Assembly: GCF_003387475.1 (NCBI RefSeq)
Contig: NZ_QUNO01000017.1
Span: 62,001-126,000 of the forward strand
Source of the DNA: Kutzneria buriramensis
GTDB taxonomy: Bacteria; Actinomycetota; Actinomycetes; Mycobacteriales; Pseudonocardiaceae
DNA: 64,000 nt
Direction of reading: 5' to 3'
Every line of letters begins with the position of its first letter. Within the stretch, counting starts at the first letter, position 1. Shown here piece after piece: positions 10,460 through 19,060 of the stretch. Made by a program: the position numbers and the translations under genes. A model generated the notes under the pieces. That model was not told the DNA's origin. It was given only the letters and a program-made list of their open reading frames with translations, and ran no database searches.

Positions 10460-11625
10460 CACACCACCGCCCGCGGTCCGGGCACGGTGCTGTGCGTGGT
10501 GAGCGACGCCCAGCGCCGGGTGTCGAACAGGCGCTCGCCGAAGTCGCGGTCCCAGCGTCGCGGCTGGTCGTCCAGCACGCCGTACAGGTCGAGCAGCGCC
10601 GGGTCGCCGGTGTCGAACCGGGCGACCAGGCCGGCGTCGACATCATCGGGGTAGACATGGGCGGCGTGGTGCAACGCGTAGTGCACGCTGTCGGCGCAGT
10701 CGAGTTCCCGCACCCGGGCAGCCAGCTCGTCGACCTCGGCCTGCGTCAACTGCCGGATCACCTCGGCCAGGTCGAGGAACTTGAGCAGGGTGAGGTCCTT
10801 GCCCAGCTCGATGTACATCAGGGTGGTCGCCTCCACGTGCAGCTGCACGCACATGTCCACGACCTGGTCCACGCGGTGCAGCATGCGGCTCGGCTCGCCG
10901 AAGTGCGTCGCGGGCGCGGACCGCGCCAGCAGTTCCGCCGGATCCACCGACCGCCCGGAGCGCGGCTGGAACAGGTTGAAACAAGGGTCCAGCACGAACA
11001 CCTCGACGTCGTCGCGCTGCGCCGGCTTCAGGAACGGCAGCGTGGAGTTGGTCAGGTTCACCTTCCACACCAGCTGCGTGCGTCGGTCGAAGGGAACCAC
11101 CGTCTCCGCGTTGCGGGACAGGTGCCCCTGCTCGTAGCCGAGGTCGCCGACCACCGACACGAACCGGGGCAGGCTCTCCGGCGCCAGCAGCACGTCCAGG
11201 TCTCCCATCCGCCGGACGCCGGGGTCGGGATAGACGCCCTCGGTGAGCACCGGCCCCTTGCGCACGGCGTAGTCGACACCGGCGGCGTTCAGGCCGCGCA
11301 GCACCTTGCCGTACTCGTCCCGCAGGGCGAGGTTGCGGCGGCGGTTGCCCTCGTAGGCGTAGGCGTAGATCCAGCGGTACGGCGCGAGCGTGCGGCCCTC
11401 CGCCGAGTGCACCAGCCGCTGCGTGACCAGGTTGCGGCCGACCAGCGGCAGCACTCCGTGCGCGCAGGCGAGTTCGAGGAACCGGCCCCAGTCCAGCGAC
11501 CGGCCCCGCTCGGCGAGGAAGTCGTGCACGCGGTCCTGCTCGGCGGCGCTGAGCCGCGCCCGGGACAGCGCGACCAGCAGGTCCGCCTCGGGCGTCAGGC
11601 CGCGCAGCGCGGTACGCGCGATCAC
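10459..11625 (-). CDS. NTP_transf_5-type nucleotidyltransferase
   Basis: 388 residues from GTG 11625, which overlaps the upstream stop (GTGA) with GGAGGTG as the ribosome-binding site. The characteristic segment RKGPVLTEGVYPDPGVRRMG leads into DLDVLLAPE, the two-Asp metal motif of the family (PF14907 from memory). Members occur in lasso-peptide and other RiPP clusters, often beside a kinase or sugar enzyme, and are thought to transfer a nucleotide or phosphosugar to a phosphorylated or hydroxylated substrate. Here a P-loop kinase (12425-13114) lies two genes upstream, which supports sequential phosphorylation and nucleotidyl transfer. Substrate unknown. Confidence 0.75.
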   Translation of the reverse strand: MIARTALRGLTPEADLLVALSRARLSAAEQDRVHDFLAERGRSLDWGRFLELACAHGVLPLVGRNLVTQRLVHSAEGRTLAPYRWIYAYAYEGNRRRNLALRDEYGKVLRGLNAAGVDYAVRKGPVLTEGVYPDPGVRRMGDLDVLLAPESLPRFVSVVGDLGYEQGHLSRNAETVVPFDRRTQLVWKVNLTNSTLPFLKPAQRDDVEVFVLDPCFNLFQPRSGRSVDPAELLARSAPATHFGEPSRMLHRVDQVVDMCVQLHVEATTLMYIELGKDLTLLKFLDLAEVIRQLTQAEVDELAARVRELDCADSVHYALHHAAHVYPDDVDAGLVARFDTGDPALLDLYGVLDDQPRRWDRDFGERLFDTRRWASLTTHSTVPGPRAVV

Positions 11626-12428
11626 GGCGACACCTCCTTCACGCTGCATCGGTGGTACTCACGGCGGAAGGCGGCGGCGTCGGTCACCTCGACGGGCCGC
11701 ACCCCGTGCAGGATCCCGGCGTCCGGCATGTTGTTGACGAACACGATCGCGTCCGGCCCGAGCGGACCCACGTCCACGCCGCACTCGGCCACCGCCGACC
11801 GGCAGTGCTCGGGCCGCAGCACCGGCTTGCTGCCCTCAGTGGACTCGCTGGACCACGTGAAGGCGTCGGCGAAGCCAAGCCCGCGGCCCCGCAGGTAGGG
11901 GCGGACGTCGACCAGCAGCAGTTCGCCGCCGGCGAACCCGGCGACCGGTCCGTACAGGTGGGAGAACAGCAGGACTTCGCGGTCGACGTGCAGGTCCTTG
12001 AAGCTCCAGCGGCTGCCGTAGAGCTCCTCGGGGATCGCGCCGTCCGCCACGGTCCCGGTCTTGATCCGGAATTCCCGGTCACCGCCGGGGATTCCGGCGC
12101 GGAACTCCGTCCACACGGCACGGAACAGGTCCTCGTGGAACTCCCGTGCGGCCGCCGGCCGGAAGTGCGCCGCCAGCCCGGTGACGAGCACCGCGCCCGG
12201 ACCGACCCGGTGGTCCGGGCGGGACAGCCGCCGCGCGACCGCCGCCGCCAGCCGGGGCAGTTCCCGGCCGGGCACGTCGTCCGGCGCGAGCCGGACCGTC
12301 ATGTCGGCGAACGGGCCGTCGACCGCCAGCGGCGCGACCGCGCACCGGTCGAGCCCTTCCCGTCGCAGCACCATCATGTCGGTGGCCTGCGTCGCCCCCA
12401 GTTCGATGGCGTTCCCCCTCCCCCTCAT
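11622..12428 (-). CDS. Fe(II)/2-oxoglutarate-dependent oxygenase
   Basis: 268 residues from ATG 12428, which overlaps the kinase stop (ATGA). Candidate metal ligands are H147 and D149 in DLHVDRE and H241 in GILHGVRPVEV, with a C-terminal Arg-rich segment REYHRCSV that could bind 2-oxoglutarate. The spacing fits the jelly-roll 2OG oxygenase family, though I cannot name the subfamily. A start at an internal Met near residue 18 is possible because the purine-rich stretch AGGGGGAGGGGG lies after the first Met. It overlaps the nucleotidyltransferase by GTGA. Likely hydroxylation of the peptide or its acyl group. Confidence 0.65.
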   Translation of the reverse strand: MRGRGNAIELGATQATDMMVLRREGLDRCAVAPLAVDGPFADMTVRLAPDDVPGRELPRLAAAVARRLSRPDHRVGPGAVLVTGLAAHFRPAAAREFHEDLFRAVWTEFRAGIPGGDREFRIKTGTVADGAIPEELYGSRWSFKDLHVDREVLLFSHLYGPVAGFAGGELLLVDVRPYLRGRGLGFADAFTWSSESTEGSKPVLRPEHCRSAVAECGVDVGPLGPDAIVFVNNMPDAGILHGVRPVEVTDAAAFRREYHRCSVKEVSP

Positions 12429-13114
12429 GGCCGCGGCCCCGCCAGGACCGCGCCGACCTCGATGCCGAGCACGCCGGCGAGGTCCGCCAGCACCCGCTCG
12501 GCCGGCTGGGCCCCGTCGACCTCGCGCAGCAGCCCCCGCGTGGCGAAGTAGTCGCGCGGACCCCGGCTCAGCCGGCGGAAGTCGGCCAGTCGCCGGTCCA
12601 GCGTGCCGGCCGCGTCGTCCCGCCGCCTGGCGAGAGCTCCCCCGCAGGCACCGCACCGCACCGCCATCATGGCATCGGTCGGAGCGCCGCAGCGAACGCA
12701 GATGCGCCGGCCTCGCACCCGTTGCCGCGCGAGGTCATCCGGAATGTCCACGATCACGTATCCGCCGACCCGCGCGCCCCGCGACGCGACGGCCGCCAGA
12801 AGCCCGTCGCACTGCCGCTCGTCCCGGGGGTAGCCCTCCACCGCGACCACCTCCGCCCGCGCCGGCGCCCGGTCCAGGAAATGCAGGAACTCCTCCTGCA
12901 CGAGCTCGTCGGTGAGAAGCTCCTGGCGCAGCAGGGGTTCGCGCAGGACCAGCCCCAGCGGGTCGCCCTCCGCGGCCAGGTGCAGGCCGTAGTCGCGGAC
13001 GCCGAAGCGGGCCAGCACGGGTGCGCGGCGGCCGAGTTCGATCAACGCGGAGGACTTGCCGGCGCCGGGCGGCCCGGTGACCGCGACGACGACCGGTGGC
13101 GCGGACGGCGACAT
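12425..13114 (-). CDS. P-loop kinase, adenylate-kinase-like with a zinc-type lid
   Basis: 229 residues. The N-terminal P-loop is GPPGAGKSS. A lid region carries paired Cys motifs (ICVRCG and RCGACGG), as in zinc-stabilised adenylate kinases, and RRLADFRRLS follows, the usual adenylate-kinase Arg segment. It is therefore a nucleoside-monophosphate-kinase fold protein, but sequence divergence and its place in a biosynthetic operon suggest a specialised small-molecule or peptide substrate. It starts 1 nt after the radical SAM stop and overlaps the oxygenase gene. Pairing with the nucleotidyltransferase suggests phosphoryl/nucleotidyl tailoring. Confidence 0.7.
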   Translation of the reverse strand: MSPSAPPVVVAVTGPPGAGKSSALIELGRRAPVLARFGVRDYGLHLAAEGDPLGLVLREPLLRQELLTDELVQEEFLHFLDRAPARAEVVAVEGYPRDERQCDGLLAAVASRGARVGGYVIVDIPDDLARQRVRGRRICVRCGAPTDAMMAVRCGACGGALARRRDDAAGTLDRRLADFRRLSRGPRDYFATRGLLREVDGAQPAERVLADLAGVLGIEVGAVLAGPRP

Positions 13115-13115
13115 G

Positions 13116-14417
13116 TCAGGCCGCCCCGCCGAAACCCGCGTCGGCCAGCAGCTTCCAACCGCGGTCGACCAGCTCGGCGGGGGCCTCGATCCGCCCCTCG
13201 GCGGCGTGCAGCTCCAGCACGCGCAGTGTGCCGTACAGCCGACGCTCCGGCCGGCCCAACAACTGTTCGGTGAGGTGGTAGAGCTGGTTGGTGTCAGCGG
13301 CGAGCGAGGCTGCCTCGGGAAACGCGTCGGACAGCAGCTCGGCCAGGTCCTGCGGGCCGTTGTCCACCAGGAACACGGTCAGCGGATCGGCGTACAGGAA
13401 CCGGACGGCGTCGGCCCAGTCGTCCGTCCGGCGCACGTCGGCGCACCGGTTCGGCGCGTTGCCCTCCAGGATGCGGGCCTTGCCGTCGTCGTCGACCAGG
13501 CAGGCGAGGCCGTCCAGGTGCTTGACGGTCGGCCCGTTGTAGGTCCGCGCCGGCACGCTCTTGCCTCGGCCGTCGAGGAAGCGCCGGCCGAACACGTCGG
13601 CCCGGGACTGGGTGGGCAGCGCGACCGGCAGCCGGGACAGCTTCCGGTCGTTCATGCGGCCCTCGACGATGAGGTTCTTGTGGTAGACGAGGATCGTCCG
13701 CCCGTCCGGCAGCTCGATCTCCTGCTGGTAGTCCCGGATCGGGCCGACCCGGCCGCCGAGCGCGTCGGCCAGCCGCTGCGTCGTCGGGTCGTTGTCCAGC
13801 AGCACGGACCGCACGTAGCAGCCGACGTCGCGCAGGTCGTCCTCGCCGAGCAGCTCGATGACCCGGGCCGCCGGCTCGACGCCGATGCGCTGCGCGTGGA
13901 ACCAGTCCAGGCTGATCCGGATGGTGAAGCTCGCCTTCGCCGCGCCGGGCGCCCGGTCCCGCCACGCCCGCACCAGCCGTCGGACGCGGTCGCGGGTCTC
14001 CTGCGGGGTGGCCGCGAAGTGGGCGCTGGTGATGAGCTCGATCTCGGCCAGGTCGGGCGAGTCGATCTCGTTCACGAACAGCTCGCAGAACTCCGGCTCC
14101 ACCATGGGCTCGCCGCCGCCGGACAGCACCGCCTTCCACAGGCCCATGCCGTTCATCAGCCGCAGCACCGGCGCGGGATCGCGGGCCACGCTGTACCGGC
14201 TGAGCCGGTCGGTGGACATCGGCGAGGCGTAGTTGCAGTGCCCACAGCCCACCGGGCACTCCGCCGACGGCCACACGTAGCAGGTGGACGCGTGCGTCGG
14301 CCCGTGCTCGGCGTAGCCGGGCAGCGCATCGATGATCAGGTCGCGGTGCCGGTCGAGCTCGGCGAGCTCGGGCGCGGCGGCGCGACCCGTCCGCTGCTTG
14401 AACAACGACTCCGGCAT
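13116..14417 (-). CDS. Radical SAM enzyme without a visible SPASM domain
   Basis: 433 residues from ATG 14417, preceded by AAAGGGGGGCAC. The [4Fe-4S] motif CPVGCGHC gives Cys54, Cys58 and Cys61, and SGGGEPMVEPEF is the GGE SAM-binding motif. The C-terminal half has few Cys and no SPASM/twitch pattern, so one cluster is expected. It is the first gene of the long minus-strand operon. The visible residues do not reveal the reaction; candidates include epimerisation, C-C or C-S bond formation, or side-chain rearrangement on the 22-residue peptide. A longer frame reaches upstream to 14495, but the ribosome-binding site decides for 14417. Confidence 0.88.
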   Translation of the reverse strand: MPESLFKQRTGRAAAPELAELDRHRDLIIDALPGYAEHGPTHASTCYVWPSAECPVGCGHCNYASPMSTDRLSRYSVARDPAPVLRLMNGMGLWKAVLSGGGEPMVEPEFCELFVNEIDSPDLAEIELITSAHFAATPQETRDRVRRLVRAWRDRAPGAAKASFTIRISLDWFHAQRIGVEPAARVIELLGEDDLRDVGCYVRSVLLDNDPTTQRLADALGGRVGPIRDYQQEIELPDGRTILVYHKNLIVEGRMNDRKLSRLPVALPTQSRADVFGRRFLDGRGKSVPARTYNGPTVKHLDGLACLVDDDGKARILEGNAPNRCADVRRTDDWADAVRFLYADPLTVFLVDNGPQDLAELLSDAFPEAASLAADTNQLYHLTEQLLGRPERRLYGTLRVLELHAAEGRIEAPAELVDRGWKLLADAGFGGAA

Positions 14418-14485
14418 GTGCCCCCCTTTGGCGAAAACATTTCGTCGCGGCGGTGAATCCGTGCCCCCCTGGCATCTGGCGACAG

Positions 14486-14514
14486 ATTTCAGCAACGGCC
14501 AACGAAATCGTCAA
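14486..14514 (-). promoter_or_regulatory. Candidate promoter for the radical SAM operon
   Basis: On the minus strand TTGACG (14514-14509) is followed after 17 nt by TGAAAT (14491-14486), a fair sigma-70/HrdB-like pair about 70 nt upstream of the start codon. Prediction from sequence only. Confidence 0.35.
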
Positions 14515-14570
14515 GCGGCGTTCGAACGCCGAGTTGAACGGAATCCCCACAATTGCGTTCAACGTTGTCG

Positions 14571-14599
14571 TTGCCACCGTGGTCACGCCTGCATACGGT
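14571..14599 (+). promoter_or_regulatory. Candidate promoter for the dehydrogenase-carrier-PLP operon
   Basis: TTGCCA (14571-14576), a 17-nt spacer and TACGGT (14594-14599) lie 37 nt upstream of the ATG at 14636. With the opposing pair at 14486-14514 this 218-bp gap is a divergent promoter region between the two system-1 operons. Confidence 0.45.
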
Positions 14600-14635
14600 G
14601 ACGTGCACTCAATTGCCCGAGGGGGGATCGACGTA

Positions 14636-15814
14636 ATGGAAGAAGAACTGGCCTCCGCCTACGACGCGGCCCGTGCCGTGCTGCCGGTGCTCGAGGACCA
14701 GGCGGCGGACACCGACCGCTCGGCGGAGTTCCCGGTCAAGGCGGTCGACGCGCTTCGCGCCGCCGGGCTGATGGGGCTGCTGGTGCCGGTGGAGCACGGC
14801 GGATCCGGCGGCGACCTCGGCGACCTGGTGGCGATCGCCGGCCTGTTCGGCTCGCGGTGCGTGTCCACGGCGCTGATCTGGGCAATGCACTGCCAGCAGG
14901 TCGACTGCGTGGTGCGGTTCGGCGGCGAGCGGCTGCGCGCCGGCCTGCTGCCCCGGATCGCGGCCGGCGAGGTGTACCTCGCCTCGGTGACGACGGAGGC
15001 GGGCAAGGGCGGGCACCTGCTCAGCGGCGACGCCGCCCTGGTCGGCGACGGCGACCAGCTGCGCATCGACCGGCAGGCGCCGATCGTCACCGGCGGCGGC
15101 CACGCCGAGGGCTTTCTCGTCACCATGCGGGAGTCGCCGGACGCCGACGACCACCGGGTCACCCTCTGCTACGCCGAGCGCGACCAGCTGACGCTGGAAA
15201 CCACCGGCGAGTGGGACCCGCTGGGGATGCGAGGCACCGCGAGCGCCGGCATGCGGCTGCGCGGCGCGGTGCCGCCGCACCAGGTGGTCGGCGAACCCGG
15301 CGGGTTCCGGGCCGTCGCGGTGGAGAGCATGATCCCGGCCGGGCACCTGGGCTGGTCGGCGGTGTGGCTGGGGGCGGCCCGCCGGGTGCTGTCCGACGTG
15401 CTGGGCATGGTCCGTGCCCGCGGCGCGGAGAAGGTGTCCGACCTGACCGCCGACCGGCTGGCCCGGGCCCGGATCGACGTCGAGCTGGTCGCCTCCTATC
15501 TGGCCTCGGTGCGCGACGAGGTGCTCGCGCACCGGCGGGCCGGCACGTCGCTGGCCGGCATGCCGACCCAGATCCACCTCAACAACCTCAAGGTCGCCGC
15601 CTCGGAGCTGACCTTCCGCGCGGTGGACGGCCTGATGCAGGTCGCCGGCCTGGCCAAGGGCTACCTGCGGGACTCCCCGATCCCGGTGGAGCGGGTGTTC
15701 CGGGATCTGCGGTCGGCGGCGCTGAACTACGGCAACGACCGCCTGACCACGATGACCGGCGCGCTGGCCCTGCTGGACCGCGACGTCACGTTCGCCCCCG
15801 CCGGCCTGCTGTAG
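14636..15814 (+). CDS. Acyl-CoA-dehydrogenase-family flavoprotein (probably acts on carrier-bound substrate)
   Basis: 392 residues from ATG 14636, with GGGGGG ten bases upstream. N-terminal helical domain (VKAVDALRAAGLMGLLVPVE), middle beta domain, and C-terminal flavin-binding helices with the family ending VFRDLRSAALNYGNDR. In biosynthetic clusters such enzymes oxidise acyl groups tethered to a carrier protein, for example prolyl to pyrrolyl on PCP. The next gene is a carrier protein, so alpha,beta-desaturation of the acyl group loaded by the adenylation enzyme is the best guess. The adenylation enzyme lacks the amino-acid-binding Asp, so a simple proline/pyrrole route is not assured. Confidence 0.85.
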   Translation: MEEELASAYDAARAVLPVLEDQAADTDRSAEFPVKAVDALRAAGLMGLLVPVEHGGSGGDLGDLVAIAGLFGSRCVSTALIWAMHCQQVDCVVRFGGERLRAGLLPRIAAGEVYLASVTTEAGKGGHLLSGDAALVGDGDQLRIDRQAPIVTGGGHAEGFLVTMRESPDADDHRVTLCYAERDQLTLETTGEWDPLGMRGTASAGMRLRGAVPPHQVVGEPGGFRAVAVESMIPAGHLGWSAVWLGAARRVLSDVLGMVRARGAEKVSDLTADRLARARIDVELVASYLASVRDEVLAHRRAGTSLAGMPTQIHLNNLKVAASELTFRAVDGLMQVAGLAKGYLRDSPIPVERVFRDLRSAALNYGNDRLTTMTGALALLDRDVTFAPAGLL

Positions 15815-15852
15815 GCCGCGGCGTCCCGTACCGACGACGAAAGGAACGCACG

Positions 15853-16104
15853 TTGTCCGAGACACCCTGGCCGGCCGCCTTCGCGGACATCCTGGCCCGC
15901 CACCTGCCGCTGGCCGAGGGGCCGGTGCCCGGCGACGCGGCCCTGTCCGACCTGGGCCTGGACTCGCTCGGCACCGTCAGCCTGGTGATGGAGCTGGAGG
16001 ACAGCCTCGACATCGCCATCCCGGACGAGCTGCTGGTGGCCGAGACCTTCCACACCGCGGCGACGCTGTGGGCCGCCACGTCGGACCTGCTGGCGCGGGC
16101 CTGA
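15853..16104 (+). CDS. Discrete acyl/peptidyl carrier protein
   Basis: 83 residues from a TTG start (15853) with AAAGGAACG upstream; no ATG fits. The phosphopantetheine attachment motif is DLGLDSLGTVSL, with Ser38 as the modified residue, followed by the helix III segment AIPDELLVAETF. It lies 38 nt after the dehydrogenase and 2 nt before the PLP enzyme. It is the only carrier protein in system 1, so it should serve the adenylation enzyme (5223-6815), the dehydrogenase and the KASIII-like transferase. No phosphopantetheinyl transferase gene is in the window. Confidence 0.9.
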   Translation: MSETPWPAAFADILARHLPLAEGPVPGDAALSDLGLDSLGTVSLVMELEDSLDIAIPDELLVAETFHTAATLWAATSDLLARA

Positions 16105-16106
16105 CG

Positions 16107-17489
16107 ATGGCCGGGTCCACCGCCACTCCGTTCGCCGACGCGGTGCTGCGCCTGCGCGGACGCGACCGGCCCGAGCTGGACGTCGCCTCCTTCCACGCGC
16201 TGCCGTGGTCGCAGGCGGCGCCCGGTCCGCTGCGGGACAAGTACCTCGACCTCTTCGGGTCCTTCCCCCTGGCCGACCTGACCTGCTCGGGAGTGGGGCT
16301 GGACTCGTTCTTCCGGCCGACCGGCCCGCTGGCCCGCGCACAGCGGCTGGCCGCCGACGCCTTCGGCAGCGACCACACGTACTTCCTCACCTGCGGCACC
16401 ACGGCGGCCAACCAGGTCGCCATGGACGCGATCGACGCGCCGGGCCGGCGGATCCTGCTGGACCGCACGGCCCACCAGTCGCTGCACGCCGCGGCGGCCC
16501 GCGCCGCCGCCCAGGTCGACCACGCCCCGGCCGGCCCGCTGCTCGACGTCGACGCGCTGGCCGCTCGGTTAGCGGCCGCAGCGGCCGACGGCCGGCCGTA
16601 CGACGCCGTCGTGGTGGGCGCCTCCACGTACGACGGCGTGCTGTGCGACGTGCCGGCGCTGGTGCGGATGTGCCGGGCCGCGAGCCCCGCCACCAGGACG
16701 TTCCTCGTCGACGAGGCGTGGTCGGCGATCAACGCGTTCCACCCGGAGCTGCGCGCGCTCGGTGGTCTGGCGGCGGCCCGGGCGTCGGCCGGTGAGGTCC
16801 GGATGCTGGTGACCCAGTCGGCGCACAAGTCCATGAACGCCGCCCGCCAGGGCTCCTACCTGCACGTCGTCGGCCATCCGGGATTCGTGGAGCAGGTCGG
16901 GGCGTGTCTTCGGGGCCGGCACACGACGTCGCCGAGCATCCCCATCCTGGCGTCGCTGGACCTGTGCCGGGCGCACGCCGAGGCCGACGGCGAGCGGCTG
17001 GTGCGCCGCGCCATCGAGCTGGCCGACGGCGTGCGGCGCGCCCTGGCCGACGATCCCGCGCTCAAGGCCGCCTTCGCGGCGGTCCCGCCGCCGGTCGGCC
17101 CGGCGCTGGTGGCGGACCCGACCAAACTGATGGTCGACGTGTCCCGGTTGGAGATGACCGGCGAGCAGGTCCGCGCCGCGCTGTTCGACCGGCACCGGAT
17201 CTACGTCGCCCGCGTGGTGCGCGACGGCTTCCTGCTCAACTTCCACATCGGCGTCGACGGGGTGCGGGTCCGCCGCCTGCTCGACGCGCTGCGTGACCTG
17301 GCCGACCGGCCCGCGCCGCCGACCGGCGGCCCGTTTCCCGAGCCCGGGTCGGTGGTGACCCAGGCGATCGTGGCGTACCCGCCGGGCGTGCCGGTGGCCG
17401 TGCCCGGCGAGCTGTGGACCGCCGCGCACCGGCGGCACGTCGAGGACCTGCGCCGGGACGGCATAGACGTCTTCGTGCTGAAGGGATAG
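16107..17489 (+). CDS. Orn/Lys/Arg decarboxylase-fold PLP enzyme
   Basis: 460 residues. The fold-type-I PLP features of the group are present: HQSLHAAAARAAA stacks on the cofactor, FLVDEAWSA holds the Asp contacting the pyridine nitrogen, and TQSAHKSMNAARQGSYLHV supplies the Schiff-base Lys. It is shorter than bacterial biodegradative decarboxylases because the N-terminal wing domain is missing, as in small actinomycete members. It starts 2 nt after the carrier protein stop. It may decarboxylate Arg, Lys or ornithine to supply an amine, or act on a carrier- or peptide-bound basic residue; the Lys/Arg-rich peptide next door makes the latter worth testing. Confidence 0.82.
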   Translation: MAGSTATPFADAVLRLRGRDRPELDVASFHALPWSQAAPGPLRDKYLDLFGSFPLADLTCSGVGLDSFFRPTGPLARAQRLAADAFGSDHTYFLTCGTTAANQVAMDAIDAPGRRILLDRTAHQSLHAAAARAAAQVDHAPAGPLLDVDALAARLAAAAADGRPYDAVVVGASTYDGVLCDVPALVRMCRAASPATRTFLVDEAWSAINAFHPELRALGGLAAARASAGEVRMLVTQSAHKSMNAARQGSYLHVVGHPGFVEQVGACLRGRHTTSPSIPILASLDLCRAHAEADGERLVRRAIELADGVRRALADDPALKAAFAAVPPPVGPALVADPTKLMVDVSRLEMTGEQVRAALFDRHRIYVARVVRDGFLLNFHIGVDGVRVRRLLDALRDLADRPAPPTGGPFPEPGSVVTQAIVAYPPGVPVAVPGELWTAAHRRHVEDLRRDGIDVFVLKG

Positions 17490-17494
17490 CGGGC

Positions 17495-18433
17495 TCAGCC
17501 GCCGACGCGCCGTTCGAAGGCGGCCGCGAGCTGCTGCCAGGTGTCCGCGTAGCCGCGGGCCAGCCGCGCCATCGCCGGCAGGCAGTGCCGCGGCGCGGCG
17601 CGCACGATGCCCTCCCACTCGGCACAGCCGAGCGCATGGGCGCTGACCAGCCGCAACAGCAGCCGGCCGGCCTGGCTGAAGCGCAGCGTGGGGTCGGTGT
17701 GCAGCGCCTCGGCGAGCCGGGCCCGCTCCGCCTCGGCGGAGCCGGCGGCCGGCGGTCGCGGCTCGGCCGGCACGGCGGAGCGGAACCGGTCAGGCACCGG
17801 ATCGTCGCCGCGCAGCACGCGGTCCCGCACGTCCTTGGCCGTGCCGACGGAGATGCCGGCGATCCGGGCCACCTCGCGCAGCGGCGTGTCCGGGCGTTCG
17901 GCGAGCACCGTACCGGCCCGCCGTCGGCCGTCCGCGCTGTTCACCGGCCGGATCCGGCCGTCGCGGCCGATCCGGACGTTCAACTGCTGGGGCTGTTCGG
18001 TTGAACAGCGCCGGACCGCGGCCACGGTGGCCGCGCACAGGCCGGTCGCGGCGGCGACAGCGCGGTCCGACCACTGCGGATGCGACGCGACGATGCGCGC
18101 CGCGGCGGCCTGCCGCTCCGCCGAGGACAGCGGAAGGCCGTGTGAGACATTCGCCTGCACCGCGTGCAGGAAAGCCATTTCCGGGCTGTCATCGAAGAAC
18201 CGGACGGCGATTTCCTCGTCGCCCCGAAGTTCCGCGGCACGCAATCGGTGCATGCCGTCGACCACTTTCATCGTGGCCCGATGCACGACAATGGGCGGCA
18301 AAGCCTCACCTAGTGCGGCGAGCGTGCGAACGTGTTGTTCGTTCTCGCCGGTGAGCCGGGGCGTGTCCGCGGGCCGCAGTTCGGCGATCGGCACCACCGT
18401 CACCGTGTCGTCCGCGCCGCTGTGCTCCGTCAT
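17495..18433 (-). CDS. StrR/ParB-N-type pathway-specific regulator
   Basis: 312 residues. The start ATG 18433 is chosen over 18442 because the G-run lies at a proper distance only for the former. The N-terminal half is ParB-N-like (VVHRATMKVVDGMHRLRAA, then GDEEIAVRFFDD), and the middle has two helix-turn-helix regions (DRAVAAATGLCAATVAAVRR; VARIAGISVGTAKDVRDR). This architecture is shared by StrR, Bbr, Tei15* and NovG, activators of aminoglycoside, glycopeptide and aminocoumarin clusters. It converges on the PLP gene with 5 nt between the stops. Likely activator of one or both clusters. Confidence 0.85.
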   Translation of the reverse strand: MTEHSGADDTVTVVPIAELRPADTPRLTGENEQHVRTLAALGEALPPIVVHRATMKVVDGMHRLRAAELRGDEEIAVRFFDDSPEMAFLHAVQANVSHGLPLSSAERQAAAARIVASHPQWSDRAVAAATGLCAATVAAVRRCSTEQPQQLNVRIGRDGRIRPVNSADGRRRAGTVLAERPDTPLREVARIAGISVGTAKDVRDRVLRGDDPVPDRFRSAVPAEPRPPAAGSAEAERARLAEALHTDPTLRFSQAGRLLLRLVSAHALGCAEWEGIVRAAPRHCLPAMARLARGYADTWQQLAAAFERRVGG

Positions 18434-18469
18434 CTGTCGCATCCCCCCTGGACGCACGAAATAGACGTC

Positions 18470-18841
18470 TCAGGCGCGGGCCCGGTCGAACTCGTCGCGG
18501 GCCCGCCTCAGCTGGCCCCAGCGGTCCTCCGACCAGCAGCGGATCTCGTCGATCAGCTCGATCAGCTCGCAGCCGACCGGAGTGAGCAGGTACTCGGTCA
18601 GCCGCGGATCGGTCAGCGGCCCCCGGACGAAGCCGTCCCGCTGGAGCGAGCGCAGCGTGTCGATGAGCACCTTGTGGCTGATGCCGGCCAGCCGCCGCTG
18701 CAGTTCGTTGAACCGCGCGCCGCCCTCGAGCACCGCCTCCAGCGTGAGCACGCCCCACCTGGTCGACAGCAGGTTGATCACCTGCGCGGTCGGCGTGCCG
18801 GTGAAGCGGACCGCCTCCGACGCCTTACGACAAGTCTCCAT
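18470..18841 (-). CDS. HxlR-family winged-helix regulator
   Basis: 123 residues from ATG 18841, preceded by GGGGGAACG. The HxlR core is clear: VINLLSTRWGVLTLEAVLEG, FNELQRRLAGISHKVLIDTL (recognition region) and LTPVGCELIELIDEI. A Cys at position 4 and another at 91 could be redox- or ligand-responsive, as in some family members. It lies 36 nt upstream of the StrR-like gene in the same direction and is divergent from the LuxR-type regulator at 19188. Confidence 0.88.
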   Translation of the reverse strand: METCRKASEAVRFTGTPTAQVINLLSTRWGVLTLEAVLEGGARFNELQRRLAGISHKVLIDTLRSLQRDGFVRGPLTDPRLTEYLLTPVGCELIELIDEIRCWSEDRWGQLRRARDEFDRARA

Positions 18842-19030
18842 CGTTCCCCCCGGAACTGAGCATCCTACCGGACCCGCACCGCCGTGCGTGTCCACTGTCG
18901 ACTCAACGATATGGACCAGACCATCATGCACAACCAACCACGACTTGTCCCCCCCAACCGGTCCCATGGGCACGTGCCGCCGCGCCCGGAGTCTGGCAGC
19001 CCACCACCGAGCGCGCCAGTATGCACCTGC

Positions 19031-19060
19031 AAGTACGCGGGTACCGGGAAGTACGTACTT
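19031..19060. promoter_or_regulatory. Candidate HxlR operator
   Basis: Between the divergent HxlR and LuxR genes lie AAGTACGCGGGTAC (19031-19044) and the perfect 12-bp palindrome AAGTACGTACTT (19049-19060), 18 bases apart start to start. Repeated AAGTAC/GTACTT half-sites suit a dimeric winged-helix repressor such as the adjacent HxlR protein. The surrounding 346-bp gap (18842-19187) shows no gene. Confidence 0.4.

Noticed and set aside
14453-15814. Extended N-terminus of the dehydrogenase from 14453
   Set aside because: This region holds the divergent promoters. ATG 14636 has the ribosome-binding site and the family N-terminus.
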